Source: Armatimonadota bacterium (lineage in GTDB: Bacteria; Cloacimonadota; Cloacimonadia; Cloacimonadales; TCS61). Taken from it: a stretch of DNA of 51,571 bases. This document shows, piece after piece, positions 18,025 to 26,362 of the stretch (its first letter is position 1; each line of letters begins with the position of its first letter). The DNA is taken from the NCBI GenBank assembly GCA_013203665.1, contig JABMPU010000136.1:1-51571 (forward strand), in the 5' to 3' direction. The position numbers and the translations under genes were made by a program. The notes under the pieces were generated by a model. The model made no database searches, was not told the origin of the DNA, and worked only from the letters and a program-made list of their open reading frames with translations.

Positions 18025-18891
18025 TTACTGGAAAAATGCGATTATCACAATTACAGCAACGAACCATAATATTGAAGTAAATAAAATATGTTTATCTCGT
18101 AGCATTTCCTTCTCTGGTTTTGCTCCACCTTTTTCCTTGAAAATAATGTATAAATATCTAAAAATTCCATACAAAACAAATGGAACAGTAAAAATTAAAT
18201 GATTAAAATTCTCATTTAAGATTGTGTAAAGCGAATAGGATATTATTGTTAGAGAAGCAACAATTCCGATCATCTGATTCAATAATGTTTCATTATAATT
18301 AGTAATTACTTTTCTAGTTAAATTGTTTTTATCCATTTCATAAGCCATATACTCTTCCCGCCTTTTGGCAATAGCTAAAAACAAAGCTAACAAGATTGCA
18401 CAGATCAACAGCCATTCTGATATATTAACTCCAATCGCCAAACCTCCTGATAAAACTCTTAAAACAAAACCTATTGAAACTATAAAAATATCAATTAGCA
18501 CAACATGCTTCAATTTCCACGAATAAAATATATTCAAAACCAGGTAAACTAAAATTATGATAAAAACATATTTATTTACTAAAATCAGAGATACCAAGCA
18601 GGATGCAATTATTAGAAATAGATAGGCAATTATGGCTTGATTTCCAGTTATTCTGCCAGCAGCAATCGGGCGATGTTTCTTCGATAAATGCAGAGAATCC
18701 TCTTTTTTATCAAAAATATCATTTAAAAAATAAACTGCACTAGCTGCCAGGCAGAAAGAAAAAAAAACCCAAAAAGTAAGAATTACATTCTCAAATTTCA
18801 GAAACTTTTGAGCAAATATTAATGCTGAAAAAACAAATATATTTTTGGAATAATGCGAAGGACGAGCGGTTTTTATAAAATCTTTAATCAT
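18025..18891 (-). CDS. UbiA-family polyprenyl-phosphate phosphoribosyltransferase (DPPR synthase-like)
   Basis: A 288-residue membrane enzyme with about nine helices. The first metal-binding motif 'NDIFDKKED' is at 57-65, followed by 'HRPIAAG' at 73-79. This combination is characteristic of decaprenyl-phosphate phosphoribosyltransferase (Rv3806c type) rather than of quinone-pathway UbiA enzymes. The reaction would be PRPP plus polyprenyl phosphate to polyprenyl-phosphoryl-5-phosphoribose, a donor route for furanose sugars in envelope glycans. It overlaps the upstream PRPP-synthetase-like gene by 8 bp, with the ribosome site GGAG inside that gene. The partner oxidoreductases needed to make arabinose (DprE1/E2-like) are not in the window. 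Confidence 0.88.
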   Translation of the reverse strand: MIKDFIKTARPSHYSKNIFVFSALIFAQKFLKFENVILTFWVFFSFCLAASAVYFLNDIFDKKEDSLHLSKKHRPIAAGRITGNQAIIAYLFLIIASCLVSLILVNKYVFIIILVYLVLNIFYSWKLKHVVLIDIFIVSIGFVLRVLSGGLAIGVNISEWLLICAILLALFLAIAKRREEYMAYEMDKNNLTRKVITNYNETLLNQMIGIVASLTIISYSLYTILNENFNHLIFTVPFVLYGIFRYLYIIFKEKGGAKPEKEMLRDKHILFTSILWFVAVIVIIAFFQ

Positions 18892-19789
18892 GAAGTTCTC
18901 CTGCGATAATTGAGGAAATATCTTTTATAATAATTTTGTTGGATTTCAGTTTGGATGCTAAATGAATGGAATTTGTAGTATAAACGTTTTTAATATTTTT
19001 ATTATTTATAAAATCTGGAACATTGTTCATGAACGAATGAGTGGCAAAAATGTTTATCTTACAACCCGGATTTGTAGCTGAAACATATTCAGTTATCTTT
19101 TTTAAGGTGTTACCGGAACAGATTTCATCATCGATTAAAACAATCTCCCCAGCTTTTTTTATTATTTCATCTAATTCCGCATTTGACTTGATAACCACTT
19201 TTTCCTGATGATTTATTCTCTTTTTATCAAAACAAAATCCTTGGATTCTGAATTGTGAACAAATTTTATCAACTCGTTTTTTACTTCCTCGATCAGGTCC
19301 AATTACAATTGTATTTTCATGAATTATTTTTTTGAATTCCTGGGCAAAAATAATTTCCTGTTCGATAATATGAAGTTCAGCCTTTAATCCGATATCCTGA
19401 TTTTGAAAATGAGAATCACAACAACAAATCCGTTTAATATCATATAAATTCAAATGCTCAACAATCATAAATAGATTCGCTGTTTGATTCTTATGAATAT
19501 GATTTGTGCGGCTGTAAGGAAAATAGGGAAAAAATAGACTTTTAATTGCGATTTTATTTCTCTTAAAATAATCTAAAAGAAAGAATAATCCGCAAAGTTC
19601 TTTATGAAGATTCGATGATAAATCAGCAATTATATTAATATCTTCGATAACTGTATCCTCATCAAATGAATAAATGAAGTTATCATTGCTGAATTTATGT
19701 TCACGATATTTCAGAATAGATTTTGAATGTTTTTCGAAATTTTTCAGTAATGATGTTTCATCACCAATTAAAACAATATGATTAAGCAT
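18884..19789 (-). CDS. Divergent ribose-phosphate pyrophosphokinase (PRPP synthetase-like)
   Basis: A 301-residue protein matching class I PRPP synthetase over its whole length: 'FFPYFPYSR' (86-94), 'CCCDSHFQNQD' around the His of the usual DLH motif, 'IGPDRGSKKRVD' (pyrophosphate loop region), 'FDKKR' (flexible loop) and the ribose-5-phosphate loop 'VLIDDEICSGNTL' (217-229). The usual 'Q-D-R' after the FPY-x-R motif is replaced by 'TNHIHKN', so ATP binding may differ. It overlaps the DPPR synthase gene, which suggests dedicated PRPP supply. It could also have evolved into another phosphoribosyl-handling enzyme. It lies about 84 nt after the OmpA lipoprotein gene. Confidence 0.78.
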   Translation of the reverse strand: MLNHIVLIGDETSLLKNFEKHSKSILKYREHKFSNDNFIYSFDEDTVIEDINIIADLSSNLHKELCGLFFLLDYFKRNKIAIKSLFFPYFPYSRTNHIHKNQTANLFMIVEHLNLYDIKRICCCDSHFQNQDIGLKAELHIIEQEIIFAQEFKKIIHENTIVIGPDRGSKKRVDKICSQFRIQGFCFDKKRINHQEKVVIKSNAELDEIIKKAGEIVLIDDEICSGNTLKKITEYVSATNPGCKINIFATHSFMNNVPDFINNKNIKNVYTTNSIHLASKLKSNKIIIKDISSIIAGELHD

Positions 19790-19873
19790 TATGCAGTTAT
19801 CCCATTAAAATATTTATAAACTAATAAATATGATTCAAAAAGAACTATCAATAATTTTTCTTGCTTAAGAAAA

Positions 19874-20659
19874 TTATTCCTCATCAGGTTTCGGAGGTTC
19901 TTCCGGTTGTTGATATAGTTTAAAATACACGATACGATTATGCCTGAATTCCAATTCAACACCTTCATCGGTTAAGCTGGGGATTTCTCCGTGAGCGTAA
20001 ATTTGTAACTGTTTTGGATTAATTCCGGTTTTAACCAGATAATTATAAATTGTATTGGCTCTTCGAGTGGATAGATCGATATTATAATCGTATGTGCCAC
20101 GCTCATCGCAATAACCATGAATAGCAAGAATATATGTTTTGTTTTTATCTAAAATCTCAGTTATTTCATGAACTTTCCACTTTTCTTCTTCCTTAAAATC
20201 ATCCTTATCAAAATCGAAATAAATGATGGGAAAAGCATAAGGTATTCTTTGAATAATCGGTATTTTTTCCACAATTATTCTGTCCGGAATATCTCCTTCT
20301 TCCTCTTCCAAATCCGCACTGATTTTTGGTTTAAAATCCATATAAATTGTCATTTTATCCGGAATAGGAGGAATTCGGAGATAGATGTTTTGCGGAATTT
20401 GATTTGGATACATCGGTTCTGCTTTAATGTTTATCGACGTATCGTGAGCATACCATAAATCCGTTTTAATGGGTGTAATACCGAGATATTGATCATCAAT
20501 ATAAATCTTTGCTTTTGTCGGTTGAGAACGTATTAAAATCCGGGCTTTATGCACACCTCTTGGAATTGTTTCAATTATATGAACTCGAGCGCAACCAATA
20601 AATGAATATAACAAAAGAATTAAAAAAAGTATCCTAAAAAAAGTCTTATTTGTTTTCAT
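19874..20659 (-). CDS. PEGA/OmpA-domain outer-membrane lipoprotein
   Basis: A 261-residue lipoprotein. The signal sequence ends with a lipobox-like 'SFIGC' (Cys23). An Ig-like PEGA segment ('ILIRSQPTKAKIYIDDQYLG') follows, and the C-terminal half is an OmpA-like peptidoglycan-binding domain ('YFDFDKDDFKEEE', 'IHGYCDERGTYDYNIDLSTRRA', where DERG and the Arg pair contact the murein peptide). It would anchor the outer membrane to peptidoglycan, like Pal. The track start at 20677 lacks a ribosome site; ATG 20659 has GGAG 5-6 nt upstream. An AT-rich hairpin (19850-19878) overlaps the stop codon. Confidence 0.88.
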   Translation of the reverse strand: MKTNKTFFRILFLILLLYSFIGCARVHIIETIPRGVHKARILIRSQPTKAKIYIDDQYLGITPIKTDLWYAHDTSINIKAEPMYPNQIPQNIYLRIPPIPDKMTIYMDFKPKISADLEEEEGDIPDRIIVEKIPIIQRIPYAFPIIYFDFDKDDFKEEEKWKVHEITEILDKNKTYILAIHGYCDERGTYDYNIDLSTRRANTIYNYLVKTGINPKQLQIYAHGEIPSLTDEGVELEFRHNRIVYFKLYQQPEEPPKPDEE

Positions 20660-20684
20660 TTTTTCTCCATTTTTCATAAGTTTT

Positions 20685-21854
20685 TTATGATAAATCCAAT
20701 TCTTTTAAAATGGCTTTAACCGATTTTTCAGTTGCACTTCCCAAGTTATACAGATATTTTGCAATTAGATTTTCTTGTTTTTCTTTTTGTGTATCCAATT
20801 CATTTTTAATATTAGTTTTTTTATTAATAATAGGGTCAAGATATTTTTTCAGTTCTTCTAAAGAACTAAAACAGAAAGCAAGATCAATAATATCTTTTTC
20901 GACTTCAGTATGAATTTCATTAACAAACCAACTATCATTTCTAAAAACAAAAACAGGTTTTTTCAAAATGCTATATTCCAAAGCTGTGGTTGTACCGGTA
21001 TCTGTTATCATTATGTCGGAAAGGGGATAAAGTTCCTGAGTATTCGGTCTTTTAATCAGAATAACATTTTCAAATTTATCCTCCAATCTTTGTAAACGTT
21101 CTTCCCAGTTCATTTCTTTGTAATGAAAATAAATATAATTATGCGGTTTGATAAGAACTTTATATCCAAACGAAACTAACATTTCGATTAATTCCTCATA
21201 AAAAAGGAAAAGAGAACCATATGAATTCCAATGAGGTGCATAAAGCAAAACCGGTTGATTTTCGATTTTATATATTCGTTTTAATTCCTCAGTTAAAGGA
21301 TCTTTCTTAAGAAGTATGTCAAGTTTTGGATATCCGGCATTATAAACTTTAGGCTTATTTTTTTTACCCTTATAAGCCCAGTCTATAAATTCATTAAATT
21401 GTGGTCCGATGGAAAAATGAATATCGAATCTATTAAGAACTTCTTTTTTGGGATAAAGCGGATACACTCCGGAGCCATGATAAGTTTCAACTATCTTTGT
21501 TTTTAGCAATGAAATCGGGAAATCAGGTCCGTTAATATCCCCAGTAATAAATAAATCAAAATTTATAAAGATTGAAATATTATGAGAAATGAGATATTTT
21601 CTGCTTACTTCTTTCAGTAAATATCTTTTTAGCCTTTTGTTTGGTTTCCAATACGAAAAAAAAACTTTAATCTTTTTATTATTACTAATCTCTTTATATG
21701 TCGATTGGAAAAGATCAAAATAATAATCATAATGCAAGTTGTAAACAATGGTTTTGATTCCATGTAATTTGCAAAATATTACGACAATGCTATAATAGAT
21801 AATCTTAAAAATAATTAAAGGATTCTTCAAAAATTCAATTAAAAATCTTACCAT
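20685..21854 (-). CDS. CDP-glycerol glycerophosphotransferase-like enzyme
   Basis: A 389-residue protein of the TagB/TagF fold: an N-terminal membrane-associated region, a central 'VETYHGSGVYPLYPKK' (the conserved W/Y-H-G-x-G segment), 'VLLYAPHWNSYGS' and the C-terminal 'SDIMITDTGTTTALEYSILKKPVFVF', matching the 'SDYSS...DF' region of the family. Family enzymes transfer glycerol- or ribitol-phosphate from CDP-linked donors onto a lipid-linked acceptor. No CDP-glycerol synthesis gene is nearby, so the donor is unknown and the enzyme could decorate the repeat unit. Starts 1 nt after the Wzx-like stop. Confidence 0.8.
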   Translation of the reverse strand: MVRFLIEFLKNPLIIFKIIYYSIVVIFCKLHGIKTIVYNLHYDYYFDLFQSTYKEISNNKKIKVFFSYWKPNKRLKRYLLKEVSRKYLISHNISIFINFDLFITGDINGPDFPISLLKTKIVETYHGSGVYPLYPKKEVLNRFDIHFSIGPQFNEFIDWAYKGKKNKPKVYNAGYPKLDILLKKDPLTEELKRIYKIENQPVLLYAPHWNSYGSLFLFYEELIEMLVSFGYKVLIKPHNYIYFHYKEMNWEERLQRLEDKFENVILIKRPNTQELYPLSDIMITDTGTTTALEYSILKKPVFVFRNDSWFVNEIHTEVEKDIIDLAFCFSSLEELKKYLDPIINKKTNIKNELDTQKEKQENLIAKYLYNLGSATEKSVKAILKELDLS

Positions 21855-21855
21855 A

Positions 21856-23403
21856 TTACAATCTCAAACTTTTAAATGACAGAACTGTTTCTTTAAACAT
21901 TCTTTTGTCATTATGATTCATCACAATGAAATATCCTGTAATTAAATAGGAAATACCAGCTAATGAAGCAACACTTATAAGATTAAAAAAATTCCAGGAT
22001 TCAATAGAGATCTTTGAAATAAAGAAAAATATTAGCAAAATAGGAATTATCGAGTTGAATGCAATCGGAATATAAATACTTGTAAAATACTGCCAGATTT
22101 TAATTCTACTGAACCTGCAGGCTGCCGGGAAAATAATGAAAATACTTAAAAAAACATTTGGTACTAAAGTACCCATTGCCACACCGATAACACCGAAAAG
22201 TAAAATAAACACAATACTGAGTCCAATGTTTATTACACTTTCAGCAGTTCCAACTACCGCCAGAAATTTATGCGATCCTGTCATAAGCAGCACATTAGCT
22301 GATCCGCTTCGAAAGATTATCAGAAAATACATCGATATGTTCATTAGATAAGTAATTGTTAATATTTCAGGATCTGTAACTTCAAGCCAGATATAGAGAA
22401 TCGGTTTTGCTAACAAAGTTAAAATAATAAAAAAAATTGTTGTAATAAAGGTTATGAATTTATTACTATTAATAAGTATTTCTCCTAACCTTTCATGTTG
22501 ACCATCTTTATAAAGAGAAGCAGCAATTGGACTTAGATTTCCCTGAAATTGATTGGATAACTGCACTAATATCCAGGCAAGTCTGGAACCAATCTGATAT
22601 ATTGCTACTGAACTAAGACCAAGCATGGCACCCACAATAATTTGATCGGTTTTGTAGATTATCATATTTGCAAACATAACAATGTAGGCAAAAAAACTGA
22701 AACCCACAAGCTCTTTTAATAAACTGAAATCAAAATATTTAATAGAGATTTTCAAATTTGGAATAAGTTTCAATGTAATCATTGCTAAAACTAAGTGTGA
22801 TAAAAAGATAACACAAACGGAATAGACAGCCAACATTAAGAGACCATAACCAAACTTAAAAATCAGGAATATTCCCAAAAAGTTTACAAAAATTGTAATC
22901 AGTCTAACAATATTTCTTATGTAGATTTTATTTAAACCAATGAGAATCTCATTAAAGACACCTGTGGGAAAAGCGAAAGCTATCAAAATTCCAAAAAATA
23001 AGACAACCTTTTGATAGTAAGCTATATCTGCTCCTTCCGGAAATTTAAAAACTAAAGCTAAGTTGGATTTAAGAATAATGGTGGCAATAATTATGAAAAC
23101 CGACATTACAGAGTAAGAGAAAATTATTGTGCTGAGTTGTCGGTTGTAGAGCTCGTATTCATGAGTTACAGACATTTCTGCTGTAATTTTTTTGGCTGAA
23201 GTACCAAATCCGAAATCCAGAAGAAGTGAATATCCGAATATTGACCAAATCAATGCCCAGAAACCGTAGGAAGCTTTGCCAAGACCCAGAAAGAGTAACC
23301 TGGTAATAAATATCTGGGTAACAAACTTTGCCACAACCAGAACATAATTGGCAACTGTATTTATTAAAACTATTTTTTTAAGATTTTGTTTTTCAGGTTT
23401 CAT
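21856..23403 (-). CDS. Wzx-type oligosaccharide flippase
   Basis: A 515-residue membrane protein with about 14 helices of the MVF/PST flippase family. Typical N-terminal segments are 'NYVLVVAKFVTQIFITRLLFLGLGKASYGFWALI' and the basic loop following; the second half repeats the pattern with 'KPILYIWLEV'. It would flip undecaprenyl-diphosphate-linked repeat units to the periplasm. It sits directly beside the polymerase/ligase and exporter genes, the usual context of a Wzx/Wzy system. Sugar specificity cannot be deduced. Confidence 0.88.
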   Translation of the reverse strand: MKPEKQNLKKIVLINTVANYVLVVAKFVTQIFITRLLFLGLGKASYGFWALIWSIFGYSLLLDFGFGTSAKKITAEMSVTHEYELYNRQLSTIIFSYSVMSVFIIIATIILKSNLALVFKFPEGADIAYYQKVVLFFGILIAFAFPTGVFNEILIGLNKIYIRNIVRLITIFVNFLGIFLIFKFGYGLLMLAVYSVCVIFLSHLVLAMITLKLIPNLKISIKYFDFSLLKELVGFSFFAYIVMFANMIIYKTDQIIVGAMLGLSSVAIYQIGSRLAWILVQLSNQFQGNLSPIAASLYKDGQHERLGEILINSNKFITFITTIFFIILTLLAKPILYIWLEVTDPEILTITYLMNISMYFLIIFRSGSANVLLMTGSHKFLAVVGTAESVINIGLSIVFILLFGVIGVAMGTLVPNVFLSIFIIFPAACRFSRIKIWQYFTSIYIPIAFNSIIPILLIFFFISKISIESWNFFNLISVASLAGISYLITGYFIVMNHNDKRMFKETVLSFKSLRL

Positions 23404-23441
23404 ATTTATTAGGAAACAACTCGTTAATAATATTATTAAAG

Positions 23442-23864
23442 TTATTTCCCAATCAGCCCTCTTATAAATTCTGTTACATGTTCTGCTGGCAAAATATCGA
23501 CCCCAGATAGACTCTTGAGCGTATAGAGCAATATTACGAAAGTAACAATCATACCGATACCAATTACAAAATAAATAATTAAACGGAAAACCATTACTAT
23601 CGCTCTATTACCTTTCTGGTCTGGAGTGATCTGGATGTTCCTTCGCTGATCGATGCCAAAAATCAAAACAAAATACCAGCGTTTAAAGAACCAAAAGGTT
23701 AATCTCACATCTAAGATTTCTTTTCCAAAAGCTGGTGGAAGAAGCCGTTTAAGAACATTGCGAATTTCAGTTTTCTGTTCCCGATTCAAAGTTTTCTTAA
23801 TCGTAGGATTGATATTACCTAAGTAGCTTTTTTCCTCAAAATCCTTAGCTTTTCTATCGTACAT
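23442..23864 (-). CDS. Small membrane protein of polysaccharide clusters, function unknown
   Basis: A 140-residue protein with a soluble N-terminal half containing 'DVRLTFWFFKRWYFVLIFGIDQRRN' and one or two C-terminal membrane helices (about 85-118). The 'R-L-T/S...R-x-Y-x-V-L-x-x-G-x-x-R-R' pattern recalls small proteins in other exopolysaccharide gene clusters, sometimes misannotated as shikimate-pathway enzymes. It has no enzyme motif. It overlaps the 3' end of the O-antigen polymerase/ligase gene by 11 bp, so co-translation is likely. Real gene, function not assigned. Confidence 0.7.
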   Translation of the reverse strand: MYDRKAKDFEEKSYLGNINPTIKKTLNREQKTEIRNVLKRLLPPAFGKEILDVRLTFWFFKRWYFVLIFGIDQRRNIQITPDQKGNRAIVMVFRLIIYFVIGIGMIVTFVILLYTLKSLSGVDILPAEHVTEFIRGLIGK

Positions 23865-25212
23865 AAGAAACTCTCCTTGTTTTGCCTGTTTGTTTGGAAT
23901 ATTTCTTTTCGATTTTACTCATTGCAGCTATTAAAGCAAAAGCCATCATCAATTGATAAAAATTATTCGTTTGTTTCAATACCCATTCCAAGGAAGACTC
24001 CAGGTAAATTCCCAGAAGTCCTCCCATCAATCCAATCGTATAATAATGATAATCTGTCTTTTGAAATTTGTAGTAATTATAAAAATTTCTAAAAAAATAA
24101 TAGAAAATTAAGAGTAAAAAAACCACCAAATTATACCATCCGGTTTCAGCAGCAATCATAAGATAAATAGTTTCAACGCGAGCATGAAGAGATTCTTCTG
24201 TAGTACCTTCAATATGGTCGCTGTAGTGATAGGGAGGATTCACCTTTATTCCCCAATTATTCAAACCTACTCCGAAAGTTTTGTCGTCTGCCATTCTCAC
24301 TGCTGCCTGAGCTAATAAAATACGTAAATTTGCTGAAGCAGTTGGAGCTGTTACAAACCTGACAATAATCGAATCAGCTGCTTTAGCCAACATGGCAATA
24401 CCCGCTATCATCAATACAAAGGATATGCTAAGTTTTTTCGCTGATAAACCTCCGGCAAAGGAGAAAAACAGAACAATACTGCTTGCAACCACAAAACTTG
24501 CCTGCCCTGCTCTTGAATAGCTCGAAATAACGCTACCAATTCCTAATGCTAATATAAAAAGCCAGTAAGGTAGATTTATTTTTCTTTTTTTGTTCAAAAC
24601 ATAAGCAAAGACAATAGAGGTAAAAATCATAAGATACATCACCATTGAGTTCTGATGCGGAAAAGGACCGACGCAGTGAAAACGACCCTCAATATATTTT
24701 TGCTTCAAAACTAAAATACCGATAAAGAGAATAACTAATGAAATTGATTTCATTAAGAAATCCAGGTCTTTTAAATCTTTTATGTAGTTGTAAATAACCC
24801 AGAAGTAGAAATACATTTTTATCATTGACCAAAGTTCAAAAGCGGAATACAGGTAGTTCTGAGCGTTTACCATTGATAACAAACTGAATAAGAAATATAA
24901 AAAATAAAGTACGGACCCAGGAGGGATTAACCTGATACCGAACCTTCTTCTTCTATTAAGGACAACAAAAAAAATAACTAATGTAACTAAATCTACCATT
25001 CCAATCTCGAATCCTAAAGAAGTGCCCTTATAAGTTTCATGAGAGAGAAAATTTATATCTTCCATTTGGGCTGTGAAAAAAATCATTAAAAAAAAGACGA
25101 TTCTCTCAACAGTCGGATTTCTTACTGAAAGCACATATGCTACGGGAACTCCCAAGAATAGAGCAGCAAAGAAAACGAGGTATTTTAAATTTGAAAGATA
25201 TAGCTCTGTCAT
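23854..25212 (-). CDS. O-antigen polymerase/ligase family protein (Wzy- or WaaL-type)
   Basis: A 452-residue membrane protein with about 11-12 helices. 'SYSRAGQASFVVASSIVLFF' is the conserved Wzy_C/O-antigen ligase signature ('SRxG'), followed by 'ADDKTFGVGLNNWG' and the large loop with 'ESLHARVETIYLMIAAETG', where ligases and polymerases carry a conserved His. Beside Wzx and the Wza/Wzc pair it is most likely the repeat-unit polymerase, though lipid-A ligase cannot be excluded. First gene after a likely promoter at 25250-25277. Confidence 0.85.
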   Translation of the reverse strand: MTELYLSNLKYLVFFAALFLGVPVAYVLSVRNPTVERIVFFLMIFFTAQMEDINFLSHETYKGTSLGFEIGMVDLVTLVIFFVVLNRRRRFGIRLIPPGSVLYFLYFLFSLLSMVNAQNYLYSAFELWSMIKMYFYFWVIYNYIKDLKDLDFLMKSISLVILFIGILVLKQKYIEGRFHCVGPFPHQNSMVMYLMIFTSIVFAYVLNKKRKINLPYWLFILALGIGSVISSYSRAGQASFVVASSIVLFFSFAGGLSAKKLSISFVLMIAGIAMLAKAADSIIVRFVTAPTASANLRILLAQAAVRMADDKTFGVGLNNWGIKVNPPYHYSDHIEGTTEESLHARVETIYLMIAAETGWYNLVVFLLLIFYYFFRNFYNYYKFQKTDYHYYTIGLMGGLLGIYLESSLEWVLKQTNNFYQLMMAFALIAAMSKIEKKYSKQTGKTRRVSYVR

Positions 25213-25249
25213 CTTTATTTTCTTAAATATAAATTAGTTAATAAACATT

Positions 25250-25277
25250 ATGATATCTCAAATAAAATACGTTTCAA
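25250..25277 (-). promoter_or_regulatory. Likely sigma-70-type promoter before the polymerase gene
   Basis: On the minus strand TTGAAA (25277-25272) and TATCAT (25255-25250) are separated by 16 bp. Each differs from the sigma-70 consensus at one base. It lies about 38 nt upstream of the polymerase/ligase start, in a 90-bp gap after the Wza-like gene. Call is by eye only. Confidence 0.45.
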
Positions 25278-25302
25278 TTGTCGCAATAAATCTGCTTGAT
25301 TC

Positions 25303-26352
25303 TTAATATTTTTCGATAGTTTCTTCATAATATTCCTTCATCATCCAGGTTGTTTGCACAGCCCTTAAAGCAGGTAATATCTTATTTACTATCCTATTGA
25401 AATTTGTAAGTGGATCTAAAGGCAGGTAAACAATATCATTTGCTTTAAGTGGAAAATCCTGAATATCACCCCTGAGAATTGCTTTTGTATCTATTTTAAA
25501 AATACGAGGATGATTCAAACCTCCTCTTAATACTATCACTTGGGAAGAAGGAACCACATCTTTGTATCCACCAGCATAAATAATAACCTGCATTACTGTC
25601 ATATTTTCTTTGTAATATATTTCACCAGGTCCCGCAATGTTACCTAAAATATAGACAATCTGATTTATTAATGAGGGGATGTAGATGTAATCACCATCTA
25701 AAAGAGGTATATTGTGCAGCATATTTCCTTTACGGATTAATTCATACAAATCCACTGCCAGAACTCTATTACTTCTTATCATATAAGCTGTAGTTAAATC
25801 TGCAGCTTCCACAGTGTTGCCATGAAAATATGCAGTAGCAAATCCACCGGCTTCAGCAATGGCATCAGTCAATCTCATATCAATTTTAATTTCATAATTT
25901 CCCGGATTAGCAATTTTTCCCATAATAGTAATATTAGCACTTTTCAGCTCTCTTGGTATCATAGATACTTTTGGATTATAAATGTATTTTGAATATTTTT
26001 TTTCAATTAGTGCAGTGGCTTCGGGAAGTGTAAGTCCGGAAATTTTTACTTCACCAACGAGTTTTAAAGAGATCGTCCCATCCGGTTTCACTAATGAATT
26101 TGCAGTTAAGTAATCCGGTTCTTCTTCTACATAAACATCAAATCTGTTTCCTGAACCAATTTTATATTCTTCAAACTCAACTCGCTGGAGCTCCATTAAT
26201 TCTGCCACAACATCCGTTTCCTTTTGAAGAGCAACATGAATCTCTTCCATATATTGCTTTGTTGCTTCAACTTTGCTTTCCTCTATCACTTTATTTCTTG
26301 AGCATTGCATCAAACTAATTCCCAAAAAAATAATAATCAGGATTTTTTTCAT
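25303..26352 (-). CDS. Wza-like polysaccharide export lipoprotein (SLBB)
   Basis: A 349-residue outer-membrane export protein. The lipobox 'SLMQC' puts the acylated Cys at 17. The polysaccharide-export domain starts at 'EEYKIGSGNRFDVYVEEEPD' (usual 'Y.lg.GD.l.i'), followed by two SLBB domains ('ANITIMGKIANPGNYEIKIDM' and 'NQIVYILGNIAGPGEIYYKENM'). It would form the outer-membrane channel for the polymer. ATG 26352 is preferred to the track's GTG 26358 because AAGG is better spaced (8 nt). It follows the Wzc-like gene by 10 nt. Confidence 0.92.
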   Translation of the reverse strand: MKKILIIIFLGISLMQCSRNKVIEESKVEATKQYMEEIHVALQKETDVVAELMELQRVEFEEYKIGSGNRFDVYVEEEPDYLTANSLVKPDGTISLKLVGEVKISGLTLPEATALIEKKYSKYIYNPKVSMIPRELKSANITIMGKIANPGNYEIKIDMRLTDAIAEAGGFATAYFHGNTVEAADLTTAYMIRSNRVLAVDLYELIRKGNMLHNIPLLDGDYIYIPSLINQIVYILGNIAGPGEIYYKENMTVMQVIIYAGGYKDVVPSSQVIVLRGGLNHPRIFKIDTKAILRGDIQDFPLKANDIVYLPLDPLTNFNRIVNKILPALRAVQTTWMMKEYYEETIEKY

Positions 26353-26362
26353 TTTCACAACC

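Noticed and set aside
19850-19878. AT-rich hairpin overlapping the OmpA lipoprotein stop as a terminator
   Set aside because: The stem is almost all A-T with a bulge and no following U-run; mentioned under the gene instead.
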